Below, piece by piece: positions 15,476 through 23,310 of a stretch of DNA of 32,439 nt (the first letter of the stretch is position 1; each line of letters begins with the position of its first letter). The stretch comes from Oscillospiraceae bacterium (GTDB lineage: Bacteria; Bacillota; Clostridia; Oscillospirales; Ruminococcaceae). The notes under the pieces are model-generated. The model was given only the letters and a program-made list of their open reading frames with translations. It made no database searches and was not told the DNA's origin. The position numbers were made by a program, and so were the translations under genes. The DNA lies in the NCBI GenBank assembly GCA_016296485.1, contig JAEDJF010000002.1:1-32439 (forward strand), written 5' to 3'.

Positions 15476-16711
15476 TCAAACCGCCGTGCCGGCGGCGTGT
15501 CCGGTGGCGAAAGCAATCTGGAGGTTATAGCCGCCGGTCTCGGCGTCGAGGTCAAGGACCTCCCCGGCGAAAAAGAGCCCCGGAAGGAGCTTTGACTCCA
15601 TTGTTTTCGGGTCGACCTCCTTGACCGAGACGCCCCCGGCGGTGACCACCGCCGTCTCGACGGAGTCGAGAGAGACCGGCGTCAGCGAAAAGGCTTTCAC
15701 CGCGTCGCAGAGGGCGGCGCGCTGTTCTTTAGTTATCTGGTTGACCTTCGTTTCCGGCGCTATGCCGCTTTTCGCGACGACGTAAGGTATAAAGCTCCGG
15801 GGCAGAAGCTCGTCCAGGGAGTTTCCGAAATCCCGGTTTTTCTTTTCGGAAAAGTCCCGCAGAATCCGAGCGTCCAGCTCCTGCGCGGAAAGCCCGGGCT
15901 TGAGGTCGAGCTCAAGCCGGTAGTTCTCCGGGGCGGTGCTCATAAAGGAGCTGGCGCTGAGCACCAGGGGTCCCGAGACGCCCTCATGGGTTATAAGCAT
16001 CTCGCCCAGTTCCTCATAGGCGGGCTTCTTTTTCCCGGCGGCGTAAAGCCGCAAAACCACGTTTTTAAGGGAAAGTCCCGCCGCCTCGGAAAGGTCCTCG
16101 GCGGTGGAGATTCCGACGAGGGAAGCCCTCGTCGGAACAACGGTGTGTCCCGCCTGGCGGGCGAGGTCATAGCCGTCTCCGGTGGAGCCGGTGAGCGGAT
16201 AGCTGAGCCCGCCGGTGGAAACTATCACCTTTTGAGCACGGTAAAATTCGTTCTCCTCCGTGAGCACGCCCACGAGCACGCCGTCCTCGAGGACGAGTTT
16301 TTTTACCCTTCCCTGCACTAAAGTGATGTTCTTATTCTTCATAAAAAGCTGGAGGGCGTCGGCAATATCAATCGCCCGGTCGGAGACGGGGAAAACCCGT
16401 CTCCCCCGCTCCGTTTTGAGCTTTACCCCGAGGTTTTCAAAGAGCTCCATGGTGCTTTTCGGCGCGAAGCGGCTCAAAGCGCTGTAAAGAAAGCGGGGGT
16501 TGCTCCGCACATGGCGAAAAAATTCCTCCGGCTCGCAGTTATTCGTTACGTTGCAGCGACCCTTTCCCGTTACGAGTATCTTTCTCGCGGGGCGCTTGTT
16601 GCGCTCGATTACGAGCACCCGCCGTCCGTTCTGGGCGGCGTAGCCCGCCGCGACGCAGCCGGCGGCGCCGGCGCCGACGACGATAACGTCGTAATTAAAG
16701 CCCGTTTCCAT
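15476..16711 (-). CDS. NAD(P)/FAD-dependent oxidoreductase, HI0933/YhiN-like
   Basis: A 411-residue flavoprotein of the HI0933 family, which includes BaiN-type proteins. The FAD-binding GAGAAG lies at 13-18, followed by an acidic-plus-basic ERNKRPARKILVTGKGRCNVTN segment typical of the family, GGLSYPLTGSTGDGYDLARQ in the middle, and GLFFAGEVLDLDAETGGYNLQ with the C-terminal FAD contacts. The biochemical role of most members is unknown. An in-frame TTG at 16759 lies inside rpiR and has no ribosome binding site. ATG at 16717 or 16711 is likely; AAGAG eight bases before 16711 favours that one. It overlaps the rpiR end and lies upstream of cmk, a recurrent clostridial arrangement. Confidence 0.88.
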   Translation of the reverse strand: METGFNYDVIVVGAGAAGCVAAGYAAQNGRRVLVIERNKRPARKILVTGKGRCNVTNNCEPEEFFRHVRSNPRFLYSALSRFAPKSTMELFENLGVKLKTERGRRVFPVSDRAIDIADALQLFMKNKNITLVQGRVKKLVLEDGVLVGVLTEENEFYRAQKVIVSTGGLSYPLTGSTGDGYDLARQAGHTVVPTRASLVGISTAEDLSEAAGLSLKNVVLRLYAAGKKKPAYEELGEMLITHEGVSGPLVLSASSFMSTAPENYRLELDLKPGLSAQELDARILRDFSEKKNRDFGNSLDELLPRSFIPYVVAKSGIAPETKVNQITKEQRAALCDAVKAFSLTPVSLDSVETAVVTAGGVSVKEVDPKTMESKLLPGLFFAGEVLDLDAETGGYNLQIAFATGHAAGTAV

Positions 16712-17573
16712 CGTCATCACTCTTTTCGTAAACCTCGTACTCGTCCCAGATCCGCTCAAGCTGGCTGAAGGTGGCGGAAATTTCGCTCCTGCGGCGGATG
16801 CCTATGGCGACGATGAGGGCGTTGATAAGCGAAAGGGGCGCCACAAGGGAGTCCGCAAAGGACGCCATATCGCTCCGGGCAAGGAGAATCCTGTCGCTGT
16901 ACTCGATGACGGGCGCGCTGTGGCTGTCCGTAAGGGCGATTACCGTCGCGCCCTTGTCGTGGGCGTATTTCGCCGCCTTGATGGTGCGCTTGCTGTAGCG
17001 GGGGAAAGTAATGGCGATGAAAACGTCCCCCTCGTCGATATTCATAATCTGCTCAAAGACCTCGCTGGTGCTCGAAGTTGCGATGTTCCGCACGTTATCG
17101 AAAATCTTGTAGAAATAGAAACTGATGAAGCTCGCGAGGGAGGCGGAGCTCCTTACGCCGAGGATATATATGTGCTTCGCGCCGACAATGGTGTCGGCGA
17201 CTTTGTTGAATTCATCGACGGAGGTGTCCTCAAGGGTGCGGCGGATTTTCTCAATATCCATGTTGAGCACCTTGGTGAGCACGTCCGAGTTTGCCATTCT
17301 GTCGCTGGCTATCTCAATGCGCTGGACGGTGGTGAGCTTGTTGCGGATCATCTCCTGCAAGGCGTGCTGAAGCTCCGGGTAGCCGTCGTAGCCGAGCTCC
17401 GAAGCGAAGCGCACGACGGTGGATTCCGAAACGCCGACGGATTCGCCGAGCTTCGCCGCGGTCATAAACGCCGCCTTGTCGTAGTGGGAGAGAATGAAAT
17501 TGCCTATTCTTTTCTGTCCCTTTGAAAAAGTGTGCATATTTTCGGATATTCTATGCAAAAAATCTTTATTCAT
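16695..17573 (-). CDS. MurR/RpiR-family transcriptional regulator
   Basis: A 292-residue regulator with an N-terminal RpiR helix-turn-helix (about 1-77; LGESVGVSESTVVRFASELG) and a C-terminal SIS sugar-phosphate-binding domain (about 120-250; YILGVRSSASLASF and ITFPRYSKRTIKAAKYAHDKGA). Such proteins sense phosphosugars or amino-sugar phosphates. GGAGG lies seven bases before the ATG at 17573; an upstream in-frame start lacks such a site. It is first in the transcript that continues into the flavoprotein, cmk and ispH-rpsA genes. No sugar-metabolism gene is adjacent, so its targets lie elsewhere or it controls this operon. Confidence 0.91.
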   Translation of the reverse strand: MNKDFLHRISENMHTFSKGQKRIGNFILSHYDKAAFMTAAKLGESVGVSESTVVRFASELGYDGYPELQHALQEMIRNKLTTVQRIEIASDRMANSDVLTKVLNMDIEKIRRTLEDTSVDEFNKVADTIVGAKHIYILGVRSSASLASFISFYFYKIFDNVRNIATSSTSEVFEQIMNIDEGDVFIAITFPRYSKRTIKAAKYAHDKGATVIALTDSHSAPVIEYSDRILLARSDMASFADSLVAPLSLINALIVAIGIRRRSEISATFSQLERIWDEYEVYEKSDDDGNGL

Positions 17574-17612
17574 ATCCCTGCCTCCGGTGATTTTCGTTTG
17601 CCTATATGACAA

Positions 17613-17641
17613 ATAATATCAGCAACTCCTGCAAAAATCAA
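17613..17641 (-). promoter_or_regulatory. Promoter upstream of rpiR
   Basis: Minus-strand TTGATT (17636-17641), 17 bases, TATTAT (17613-17618). An 8-bp inverted repeat, ATCAGCAA (17618-17625) with TTGCTGAT (17660-17667), overlaps the -10 end and flanks the promoter upstream. It could be an autoregulatory site, though the spacing is long. Confidence 0.62.
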
Positions 17642-17795
17642 TACGTTTTGCCGCCTAAATTGCTGATTTCCCGGATTTTTTGCAACTTATTTTTGGTTTT
17701 GCCGGGATAAAATTCAAAATTCAAAAACCGGTGGCAAAATGAATTTTTGCAGGATAGAGCTTCTTTCCTCCTTCATTTGCCGGGGCAAAAAAGAA

Positions 17796-17825
17796 GCCGC
17801 GGCGCGCCCTTCGGGCGCCCGCGGC
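17796..17825 (-). terminator. Intrinsic terminator after the repeat-bearing HTH gene
   Basis: A 13-bp GC stem with one bulged C (17796-17809 with 17813-17825) and a tight TTC loop. On the minus strand a T-rich stretch follows (17788-17795 complement). It lies 12 bases past the HTH gene stop. Confidence 0.88.
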
Positions 17826-17837
17826 AGCTTTATTTTT

Positions 17838-18716
17838 TTACATAAACATCGCAAGGTCCTCAAGGGCGTCAAGGTTCCCCTCCTGAATCAGCCTCTTGGC
17901 GAGCTTTTTGGCGGTCTCTCTGTCCAAAAACGGATAGAAGTCTGAAAGGTCCTCGAGCTCTCCCCGCTCCATTTTTAGGTCCACAATTTTGCCCAGCGCC
18001 TCTTTTGAAAAGAAGGGCACGAGGTCGGAAACGGCGTCGGCGCAGCCCATCTCGATGCACTTGCGGGCGAGCTTTTCGAGGGCTTCGTCCCCGAGGAACG
18101 CCGCCGAATCCGCAAGGCCCTCAAGGCTGTCCTCCCCGGCTATGTCCACCAGGTGCTCAAGCGCCTCTTTAGAAAGGAACGGGGCGGCGTCGAGCAGCGC
18201 TTCCACGTCCTTCGGCTGCGCCTTCTGGACGATACGGTCGAGGGTCTCGGTGCTCAGAAAGGGCGCCAGGTCATCAAAGCCCTCCATAGTTTCAAAGTCG
18301 CACTCCTCCAAAAGCTCCTCGAGGTGCTCGTCGTCGAGGAATGGCGCCATATCCGCGAGCACAGAAAGGTCCGCCTTTCTGCGCTTGACCTTTGCCGTCT
18401 CCTCCTTTATCTTCTCCGGCTGGAGCACCGGAGCAACCTCGGCGATTTCCTCAAGGCTGAGGTCCCCGCCGCCGCTCATAACCTTGCTGACGGTCTTCGT
18501 TTCCGGGTTTTCGATGCCGAGGAGCTCCTCCACTCCGATTCCGAGGGCTTTGCAAAGCTCCTCGAGCTTTCCGATGTCGGGCATGGAATTTCCTCTCTCC
18601 CAGTTAGAGACCGCCTGGTAGCTTACGCCCATGGCGTCCGCAAGGTTCATCTGGGTGAGGTTCCTTTCAAGCCTTGCCTCTTTGATTTTCTTTCCGATTT
18701 TAACCGTATCAAACAT
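17838..18716 (-). CDS. XRE-type HTH protein with seven 27-28 residue repeats
   Basis: A 292-residue protein. Residues 7-62 form a Cro/CI-type helix-turn-helix (LTQMNLADAMGVSYQAVSNWERG). From about residue 91 to the end it consists of repeats of 27-29 residues with the core (A/V)PFL followed by an acidic/Ser residue, E-x-L and a helical segment. The PFL-like cores are at 96, 125, 152, 179, 206, 234 and 262, and the protein ends on the start of another core (AMFM). The repeats are probably paired helices like HEAT or TPR-type scaffolds. The start has GGAGG seven bases upstream. It is a single-gene unit with its own promoter and terminator. I do not know its target; it may be a DNA-binding scaffold or sensor. 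Confidence 0.87.
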   Translation of the reverse strand: MFDTVKIGKKIKEARLERNLTQMNLADAMGVSYQAVSNWERGNSMPDIGKLEELCKALGIGVEELLGIENPETKTVSKVMSGGGDLSLEEIAEVAPVLQPEKIKEETAKVKRRKADLSVLADMAPFLDDEHLEELLEECDFETMEGFDDLAPFLSTETLDRIVQKAQPKDVEALLDAAPFLSKEALEHLVDIAGEDSLEGLADSAAFLGDEALEKLARKCIEMGCADAVSDLVPFFSKEALGKIVDLKMERGELEDLSDFYPFLDRETAKKLAKRLIQEGNLDALEDLAMFM

Positions 18717-18774
18717 TTTTATTCCTCCCGGCGGATTTTGTTGAGTAGAAAGCCGGTCTTTCTCTTACGCTTCA

Positions 18775-18780
18775 AGTATA
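18775..18780 (-). promoter_or_regulatory. Extended -10 promoter of the repeat-bearing HTH gene
   Basis: Minus-strand TGCTATACT gives an extended -10 (TGn plus TATACT, 18775-18780). The -35 region 17 bases upstream is poor (TTCCCA). The predicted start leaves a leader of about 50 bases. Confidence 0.55.
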
Positions 18781-18849
18781 GCAAAAATCCGCCCTTTTGG
18801 GAATAAATTATCGCTTGAATCGGGAAGCTCAAGGGCTGCTTTAGTGAAA

Positions 18850-19620
18850 TTATTTCGCCATGCTGTGCTGGCGACCCTCGTGGTCGATGGTGTAGTTCTC
18901 CGTCATCACAAGCTCCGACACCTTGACGAAGGAGTAACCCTGCTGGGAGAGGGCGTCGAGTATCTTCGGAAGCGCCTCGGGCGTTGGCTTCGCCCCGGAG
19001 TGAAGAAGGATTATGCTCCCGTTTTTGACGTTGTCTATGACGCTTTTCGCCATCGCCCCGGGCTCCGGCTCCTTCCAGTCCCGGCTGTCCACGTCCCACT
19101 GAATTGTCATAAAGCCCTGCTCGGCGGCTGTGGAAATGACGTCGTTGTTATAGGAGCCGCTTGGCGCCCGGAAAAGGGTCGGCTTTCCTCCCCCCGCCGC
19201 TTCGATTCTCTCGGCGGAACGTGAAAGCTCCTCGATTATTTCCTCCTTCCCGAGCTTCGCCATATCCGGGTGGGTGTTGCTGTGGCTGCCGATTTCATGC
19301 CCGGCGGCGGCAATAGCCTTAACGGCGTCGGGGTTATCCTCCGCCCACTGACCGAGGACGAAAAAGGTTGCCTTCGCGTCGTAGCGCTCAAGGGTTTCAA
19401 GAAGCGTCGGAATATCCTTTGCGTCCCAGGCGCAGTTAAAGGTCACGGCGACCTTCTTTTCCTCCGTTTCCACGGAATAGACGGGCAAAAGGCGGCTCCC
19501 CTCCCCGGCTGCGACGCAGCGCAGAACAAAAATTACCGTCGCCCCGAGCACCAGCGCCGCCGCTATTCCTATCCAAAGGGGTCTTATCCCTCCCCGGCAA
19601 TCCTTTTCGCAAAAAGCCAT
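18850..19620 (-). CDS. Polysaccharide deacetylase, PdaB-like (NodB domain)
   Basis: A 256-residue membrane-anchored protein. One membrane segment (about 14-36) places the NodB domain outside the cell. NodB motif 2 is GSHSNTH at 111-117 with the two metal-ligand histidines; RAPSGSYN (motif 3) and ILLHSG (motif 5) follow. Motif 1, normally TFDD, reads TFNCAW, so the usual catalytic Asp is Asn62. PdaB-like sporulation proteins also depart from TFDD here, which supports that subfamily. The likely role is cell-wall or spore peptidoglycan remodelling, unproven. The start at 19620 is set by GGAGG eight bases upstream; a longer frame from 19701 runs through a perfect palindrome and is rejected. The ribosome binding site lies in that palindrome's hairpin. 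Confidence 0.85.
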   Translation of the reverse strand: MAFCEKDCRGGIRPLWIGIAAALVLGATVIFVLRCVAAGEGSRLLPVYSVETEEKKVAVTFNCAWDAKDIPTLLETLERYDAKATFFVLGQWAEDNPDAVKAIAAAGHEIGSHSNTHPDMAKLGKEEIIEELSRSAERIEAAGGGKPTLFRAPSGSYNNDVISTAAEQGFMTIQWDVDSRDWKEPEPGAMAKSVIDNVKNGSIILLHSGAKPTPEALPKILDALSQQGYSFVKVSELVMTENYTIDHEGRQHSMAK

Positions 19621-19629
19621 AACAAAAAC

Positions 19630-19666
19630 CTCCGCATATAAAGTTACAGTAACTTTATATGCGGAG
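19630..19666. promoter_or_regulatory. 37-bp perfect palindrome overlapping the deacetylase ribosome binding site
   Basis: Two 18-base arms (19630-19647 and 19649-19666) are exact reverse complements around one central base. In the deacetylase mRNA the 3' arm ends in GGAG of the Shine-Dalgarno and the 5' arm begins with CUCC, so a folded RNA would hide the ribosome binding site. In DNA it could equally be a large dyad operator; its core is GTTACAGTAAC. See findings. Confidence 0.8.
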
Positions 19667-19704
19667 TTGGAAATAAAAATGTTCGGTTTCGGCGGGCGCA
19701 ATAT

Positions 19705-19730
19705 AGCGCCGCTTGACGCGGCGCTTTTTT
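19705..19730. terminator. Hairpin downstream of livF, T run on the plus strand
   Basis: An 8-bp perfect stem AGCGCCGC (19705-19712) with GCGGCGCT (19718-19725), loop of five, followed by TTTTTT on the plus strand. On the minus strand, where livF is transcribed, no T run follows the stem. It may therefore end livF transcription only weakly or block antisense transcription into the liv operon. Confidence 0.5.
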
Positions 19731-19743
19731 GAGCTGCAAATAT

Positions 19744-20448
19744 TCAGCCGCCGAGGTAGGCTTTCTTGACGGATTCGTCGGAAAGCATCGCCTTGGCGTC
19801 GCCCTGCATAACGATTTTGCCCGTCTCAAGGACGTAGGCGCGGTCCGCTATTGAAAGGGCCATCTTGGCGTTCTGCTCCACCAGGAGGATGGTGGTGCCC
19901 TGCTCATTGAGCTCCTTGATGATGTCAAAAATCTGCTGAACCAGGAGGGGCGAAAGTCCCATTGAGGGTTCGTCGAGCATCATCAGCTTCGGGCGGCACA
20001 TCAGCGCGCGACCCATGGCGAGCATCTGCTGCTCGCCGCCGGAAAGAGTTCCGGCAACCTGGTTCTTTCTTTCCTCAAGGCGGGGGAAGCGCTTGAAAAC
20101 GTCCTCTATGCTCGGCTTAATCTCGGAAGCCGGGCGGGTATAGGCGCCCATCTCAAGGTTTTCCTTGACGGTGAGCTGCTGGAAAATGCGCCTGCCCTCC
20201 GGGACGTGGGCTACTCCGAGGGAGGGGAGCTTATGGGGCGGGAGCTTCGTAATGTCCTCGCCCTCGAACTCGATGGAGCCGGTCTTGCTCCGAAGGATTC
20301 CGGAAATGGTTTTAAGGGTGGTGGATTTTCCCGCGCCGTTGGCGCCGATAAGGGTGACGATTTCGCCCTCGTTGACCTCGAAGGAAACGCCCTTGAGGGC
20401 GTGGATTGCGCCGTAATATACGTTCAGGTCGTTGACTTTAAGTAACAT
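19744..20448 (-). CDS. livF: Branched-chain amino-acid ABC transporter ATPase LivF
   Basis: A 234-residue ATPase of the LivF type, the shorter of the two ATPases of a branched-chain amino-acid importer. Walker A GANGAGKST at 35-43; family-typical AHVPEGRRIFQQLTVKENLEMGA around residue 90; signature LSGGEQQMLAMGRALM; Walker B MMLDEPSMGLSP; then LLVEQNAKMALSIADRAYVLETG. GGAGG lies seven bases from the ATG. It is the last gene of livJ-H-M-G-F, 12 bases after livG. Substrates of such systems can also be other amides or urea, so leucine/isoleucine/valine is the default reading only. Confidence 0.94.
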   Translation of the reverse strand: MLLKVNDLNVYYGAIHALKGVSFEVNEGEIVTLIGANGAGKSTTLKTISGILRSKTGSIEFEGEDITKLPPHKLPSLGVAHVPEGRRIFQQLTVKENLEMGAYTRPASEIKPSIEDVFKRFPRLEERKNQVAGTLSGGEQQMLAMGRALMCRPKLMMLDEPSMGLSPLLVQQIFDIIKELNEQGTTILLVEQNAKMALSIADRAYVLETGKIVMQGDAKAMLSDESVKKAYLGG

Positions 20449-20460
20449 TTCGCGCCCTCC

Positions 20461-21243
20461 TTAATTCTCGCCGCGCTGCTGACCGAGGTAAGCCTCGATA
20501 ACGGTGGGGTTATTTTTGATTTCTTCCGGGGTGCCCTGGGCGATGATGAGACCGTAGTTGAGCACCAGCAGCCGCTCGCAGATTCCCATTACGAGGTTCA
20601 TATCGTGCTCGATAAGAATTATCGAAACGCCGAACTTGTCGCGGATCTTGCGGATATTTTTCATAAGCTCCTCCGTTTCGGAGGGGTTCATGCCCGCCGC
20701 CGGCTCGTCAAGAAGGATTATCTGGGGGCTCGTCGCAAGGGCGCGGACGATTTCGATTCTCCTTTGAGCGCCGTAGGGAAGGCTTCCAGCCGGCTCGTCG
20801 GCGACGGAGCGCATATCGAAAACGTCGAGAAGCTCAAGGGCTCTCTCCCTTGCCGCCGCCTCCTGTTTCCAGTAGCGCGGAAGGCGGAAAACAGCCTCAA
20901 AGAGCGTATAGTTCATGCTGTTGTGCATCGCTATGAGGATATTGTCGAGCACCGAAAGCTCGCTGAAAAGACGGATATTCTGGAAGGTTCTCGCGATACC
21001 GGTCTTTACAATCTGGTGGGTGCTCTTGCCCTTCGTGTCCTGACCCATGAGCCTAATATGTCCGCGGGTCGGGGCGTAAACGTTGGTGAGAAGGTTAAAA
21101 ACGGTGGTTTTGCCCGCGCCGTTTGGTCCGATAAGACCGACTATTTCCCCGGGCTGGATATTGAGGCTGAACTCGTCGAGGGCGTGAAGACCGCCGAAAT
21201 CTATTCCGAGCTCGTTAATATCAAGAATTGATTTTCCCGCCAT
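20461..21243 (-). CDS. livG: Branched-chain amino-acid ABC transporter ATPase LivG
   Basis: A 260-residue LivG-type ATPase. Walker A GPNGAGKTT at 39-47; GIARTFQNIRLFSELSVLDN with the Q-loop; SLPYGAQRRIEIVRALA as the divergent signature typical of LivG; LLDEPAAGMNPSETEEL as Walker B and D-loop; ILIEHDMNLVMGICERLLVLNYG near the end, a LivG hallmark. The ATG shares one base with the livM stop, so translation is coupled. It pairs with LivF to drive the LivH-LivM channel. Confidence 0.94.
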   Translation of the reverse strand: MAGKSILDINELGIDFGGLHALDEFSLNIQPGEIVGLIGPNGAGKTTVFNLLTNVYAPTRGHIRLMGQDTKGKSTHQIVKTGIARTFQNIRLFSELSVLDNILIAMHNSMNYTLFEAVFRLPRYWKQEAAARERALELLDVFDMRSVADEPAGSLPYGAQRRIEIVRALATSPQIILLDEPAAGMNPSETEELMKNIRKIRDKFGVSIILIEHDMNLVMGICERLLVLNYGLIIAQGTPEEIKNNPTVIEAYLGQQRGEN

Positions 21244-22301
21244 CAGTTTCTAACCCCCTTTTCCCTTTTGAATCTCTTTTTGAGCTTTCCGGGGAGGCTC
21301 TTAACGCCCTCCCGAAGCTCCGAAAACGCCTTTTTAAAGCTGAAATTCTTTATTCCGAGGATGAATCTCGTCATTGAGAAATCGTATTTTCCGCAAAGAC
21401 CCGAGGGCTTGAAAATCATCACGATTACGAGAAGAAGCGCATAGACGACCATTCGGTAGTCCGCCATATTTCTCAGAACCTCCGGAAGGAGGGTGAGGAA
21501 CACGGTGGAGATTACGGAGCCGAGCATCGAGCCGAGACCGCCGAGCACAACCATGATGAGAATGTCTATGGACTTGTTGAAGCCGAAGTTCGACGGGTCA
21601 AGTATGCAGAGATAGTGGGCGTAAAGTCCGCCGGCGACCCCGGCGAAAAACGCCGAAACGGTGAACGCGAGGGTCTTGTAGTAGGTGGTCGGGATACCGG
21701 AGCACTCTGCGGCAATTTCGTTTTCACGAATGGAGAGAATCGCGCGCCCCTGGCGGGACTTGATGAGGGTATGTATCACGAAAAGAGAGATGACCATTAC
21801 CCAGAAAGCCCAGCTTATGCTGGTGTGCTTCTGGATTCCCGAAAGACCGAAAGCGCCGCCGGTAAATTTGAGGTTATTGATGACGACGCGGATAATCTCG
21901 CCGAAGCCAAGGGTGATAATGGCGAGGTAGTCGCCATGAAGCCTCAGCGCCGGAATACCGATTACAAAGCCGAAAACCGCGGCGACGACGCCGCCGGCAA
22001 GAAGGGCAACGGGGAACTCGACGTAAACCGGCGCGTCCATCGCCATTGTGATAAGGGCGGCGGTATATGCGCCGATGGACATAAAGCCCGCGTGACCAAG
22101 CGGAAGCTGACCGAGGTAGCCGCAGGTGAGGTTAAGGGAAACAACGAGAATGATGTTATAGAAAACCGGAATGAGCATATTGGCGTAATACCGGTTTATC
22201 ATTCCGGTATTGACGACGAGCATCAAGACTCCGTAAAGCCCGAAAACGAGAAGGGTGTTCACGAGGTAGCGGTTTTTCATTTTTCCAAAGAATTTTTCCA
22301 A
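21243..22301 (-). CDS. livM: Branched-chain amino-acid ABC transporter permease LivM
   Basis: A 352-residue polytopic permease with about ten membrane segments. It shows the LivM patterns SLNLTCGYLGQLPLGHAGFMSIGAYTAA (about 55-82), LRLHGDYLAIITLGFGEIIR and the docking segment IRENEIAAECSGIPTTYYKTLAFTVSAFFAGVAGGLYAH. The C-terminal 50 residues are basic and cytoplasmic. The start is a TTG at 22301 with GGAGG nine bases upstream; the first ATG is seven codons later with no ribosome binding site. It follows livH by 15 bases. Confidence 0.92.
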   Translation of the reverse strand: MEKFFGKMKNRYLVNTLLVFGLYGVLMLVVNTGMINRYYANMLIPVFYNIILVVSLNLTCGYLGQLPLGHAGFMSIGAYTAALITMAMDAPVYVEFPVALLAGGVVAAVFGFVIGIPALRLHGDYLAIITLGFGEIIRVVINNLKFTGGAFGLSGIQKHTSISWAFWVMVISLFVIHTLIKSRQGRAILSIRENEIAAECSGIPTTYYKTLAFTVSAFFAGVAGGLYAHYLCILDPSNFGFNKSIDILIMVVLGGLGSMLGSVISTVFLTLLPEVLRNMADYRMVVYALLLVIVMIFKPSGLCGKYDFSMTRFILGIKNFSFKKAFSELREGVKSLPGKLKKRFKREKGVRN

Positions 22302-22316
22302 AGCTCCGCCCCTCCT

Positions 22317-23189
22317 TTAAACCTTTTCGTTCATGGTGCGACCCATAAAGCCCGTGGGCTTTACGAGGAGCACTACGATGAGTATTCCGAAAACTATTGC
22401 GTCGGTATAGCTGGAGTTTATGTAGCCGTTGGTAAGGGACTCGGCTACGCCGATGACGAGTCCGCCGAGCATCGCTCCGGGCATGCTTCCGATGCCGCCG
22501 AGAACGGAGGCGACGAAGGCTTTAAGTCCGAACATTGAGCCCATGGTGGGTTCGATTATGGAATAGGAGCAGCAGTAGAGGACCGAGGCAATTGCCGCAA
22601 GGGCGGAACCGAGACCGAAGGTGAAGCTGATGGTGGAGTTTACGTTGATACCCATAAGCCTTGCGGCGTCGGTGTCCTCGGAAACGGCCCTCATCGCCTT
22701 TCCGATTTTAGTCATATTTACAAGGAGAGTGAGCCCAATCATAATAACGACGGAAACGGCTATGGTGATAACGGTGACCATCGGAAGGCGAAGCTCGCCG
22801 ATAACGACCGTTCCGGGGAAAAGGTTGGTGAACATTCTCGGGTTCGCGGTAAAAATAAGCTGCGCGACGTTCTGGAGAAGGTAGCTTATACCTATAGCAG
22901 TGATAAGGAGGGATATTCTCGGGGAGCTGCGAAGGGGGCTGTAAGCCACTTTCTCAATGGCCATTCCGAGGAAGGCGCAGCCCACAATGGCGACTGCTAT
23001 CGCTATGGGCGAAGCCACTCCCGCCCGGGCAATCATATACCAGGTGAGGTAGGAGCCGACCATTATAATTTCGCCGTGGGCGAAGTTTATCAGCTTTATG
23101 ATGCCGTAAACCATACTGTAACCCAAGGCGACAAGAGCGTATATGCTTCCTATCTGGAGACCGTTAAGGATTTGGGTCAAAAAAGTCAT
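22317..23189 (-). CDS. livH: Branched-chain amino-acid ABC transporter permease LivH
   Basis: A 290-residue polytopic permease of the LivH type. Its N-terminal signature is LNGLQIGSIYALVALGYSMVYGIIKLINFAHGEIIMVGSY. The ATPase-docking region lies in MRAVSEDTDAARLMGINVNSTISFTFGLGSALAAIASVLY, and VLGGIGSMPGAMLGGLVIG is near the end. GAGG nine bases before the ATG at 23189 decides the start over an upstream TTG at 23204. It is separated from livJ by 121 bases holding a 14-bp hairpin. Confidence 0.94.
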   Translation of the reverse strand: MTFLTQILNGLQIGSIYALVALGYSMVYGIIKLINFAHGEIIMVGSYLTWYMIARAGVASPIAIAVAIVGCAFLGMAIEKVAYSPLRSSPRISLLITAIGISYLLQNVAQLIFTANPRMFTNLFPGTVVIGELRLPMVTVITIAVSVVIMIGLTLLVNMTKIGKAMRAVSEDTDAARLMGINVNSTISFTFGLGSALAAIASVLYCCSYSIIEPTMGSMFGLKAFVASVLGGIGSMPGAMLGGLVIGVAESLTNGYINSSYTDAIVFGILIVVLLVKPTGFMGRTMNEKV

Positions 23190-23239
23190 TGTATCATTCC
23201 TCAAAACTCAAATTTATAGCTTCTGAATAATAGCAAATT

Positions 23240-23271
23240 ACGGGAACGGCGATTTTAATCGCCGTTCCCGT
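23240..23271 (-). promoter_or_regulatory. Intercistronic hairpin between livJ and livH
   Basis: A 14-bp perfect stem (23240-23253 with 23258-23271) and TTTA loop, without a T run afterwards on the minus strand. The location between the binding-protein gene and the permease genes mirrors the hairpin at 10027-10072. It suggests partial termination or 3'-end protection of livJ mRNA. Confidence 0.72.
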
Positions 23272-23310
23272 CCGGTTACTGGGGTAAATTCACAAATACG
23301 TACCGAATTA

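Noticed and set aside
19621..19701. Longer N-terminus of the deacetylase starting at 19701
   Set aside because: It would translate the 37-bp palindrome and lies before the GGAGG that serves the ATG at 19620; the membrane anchor is complete without it.
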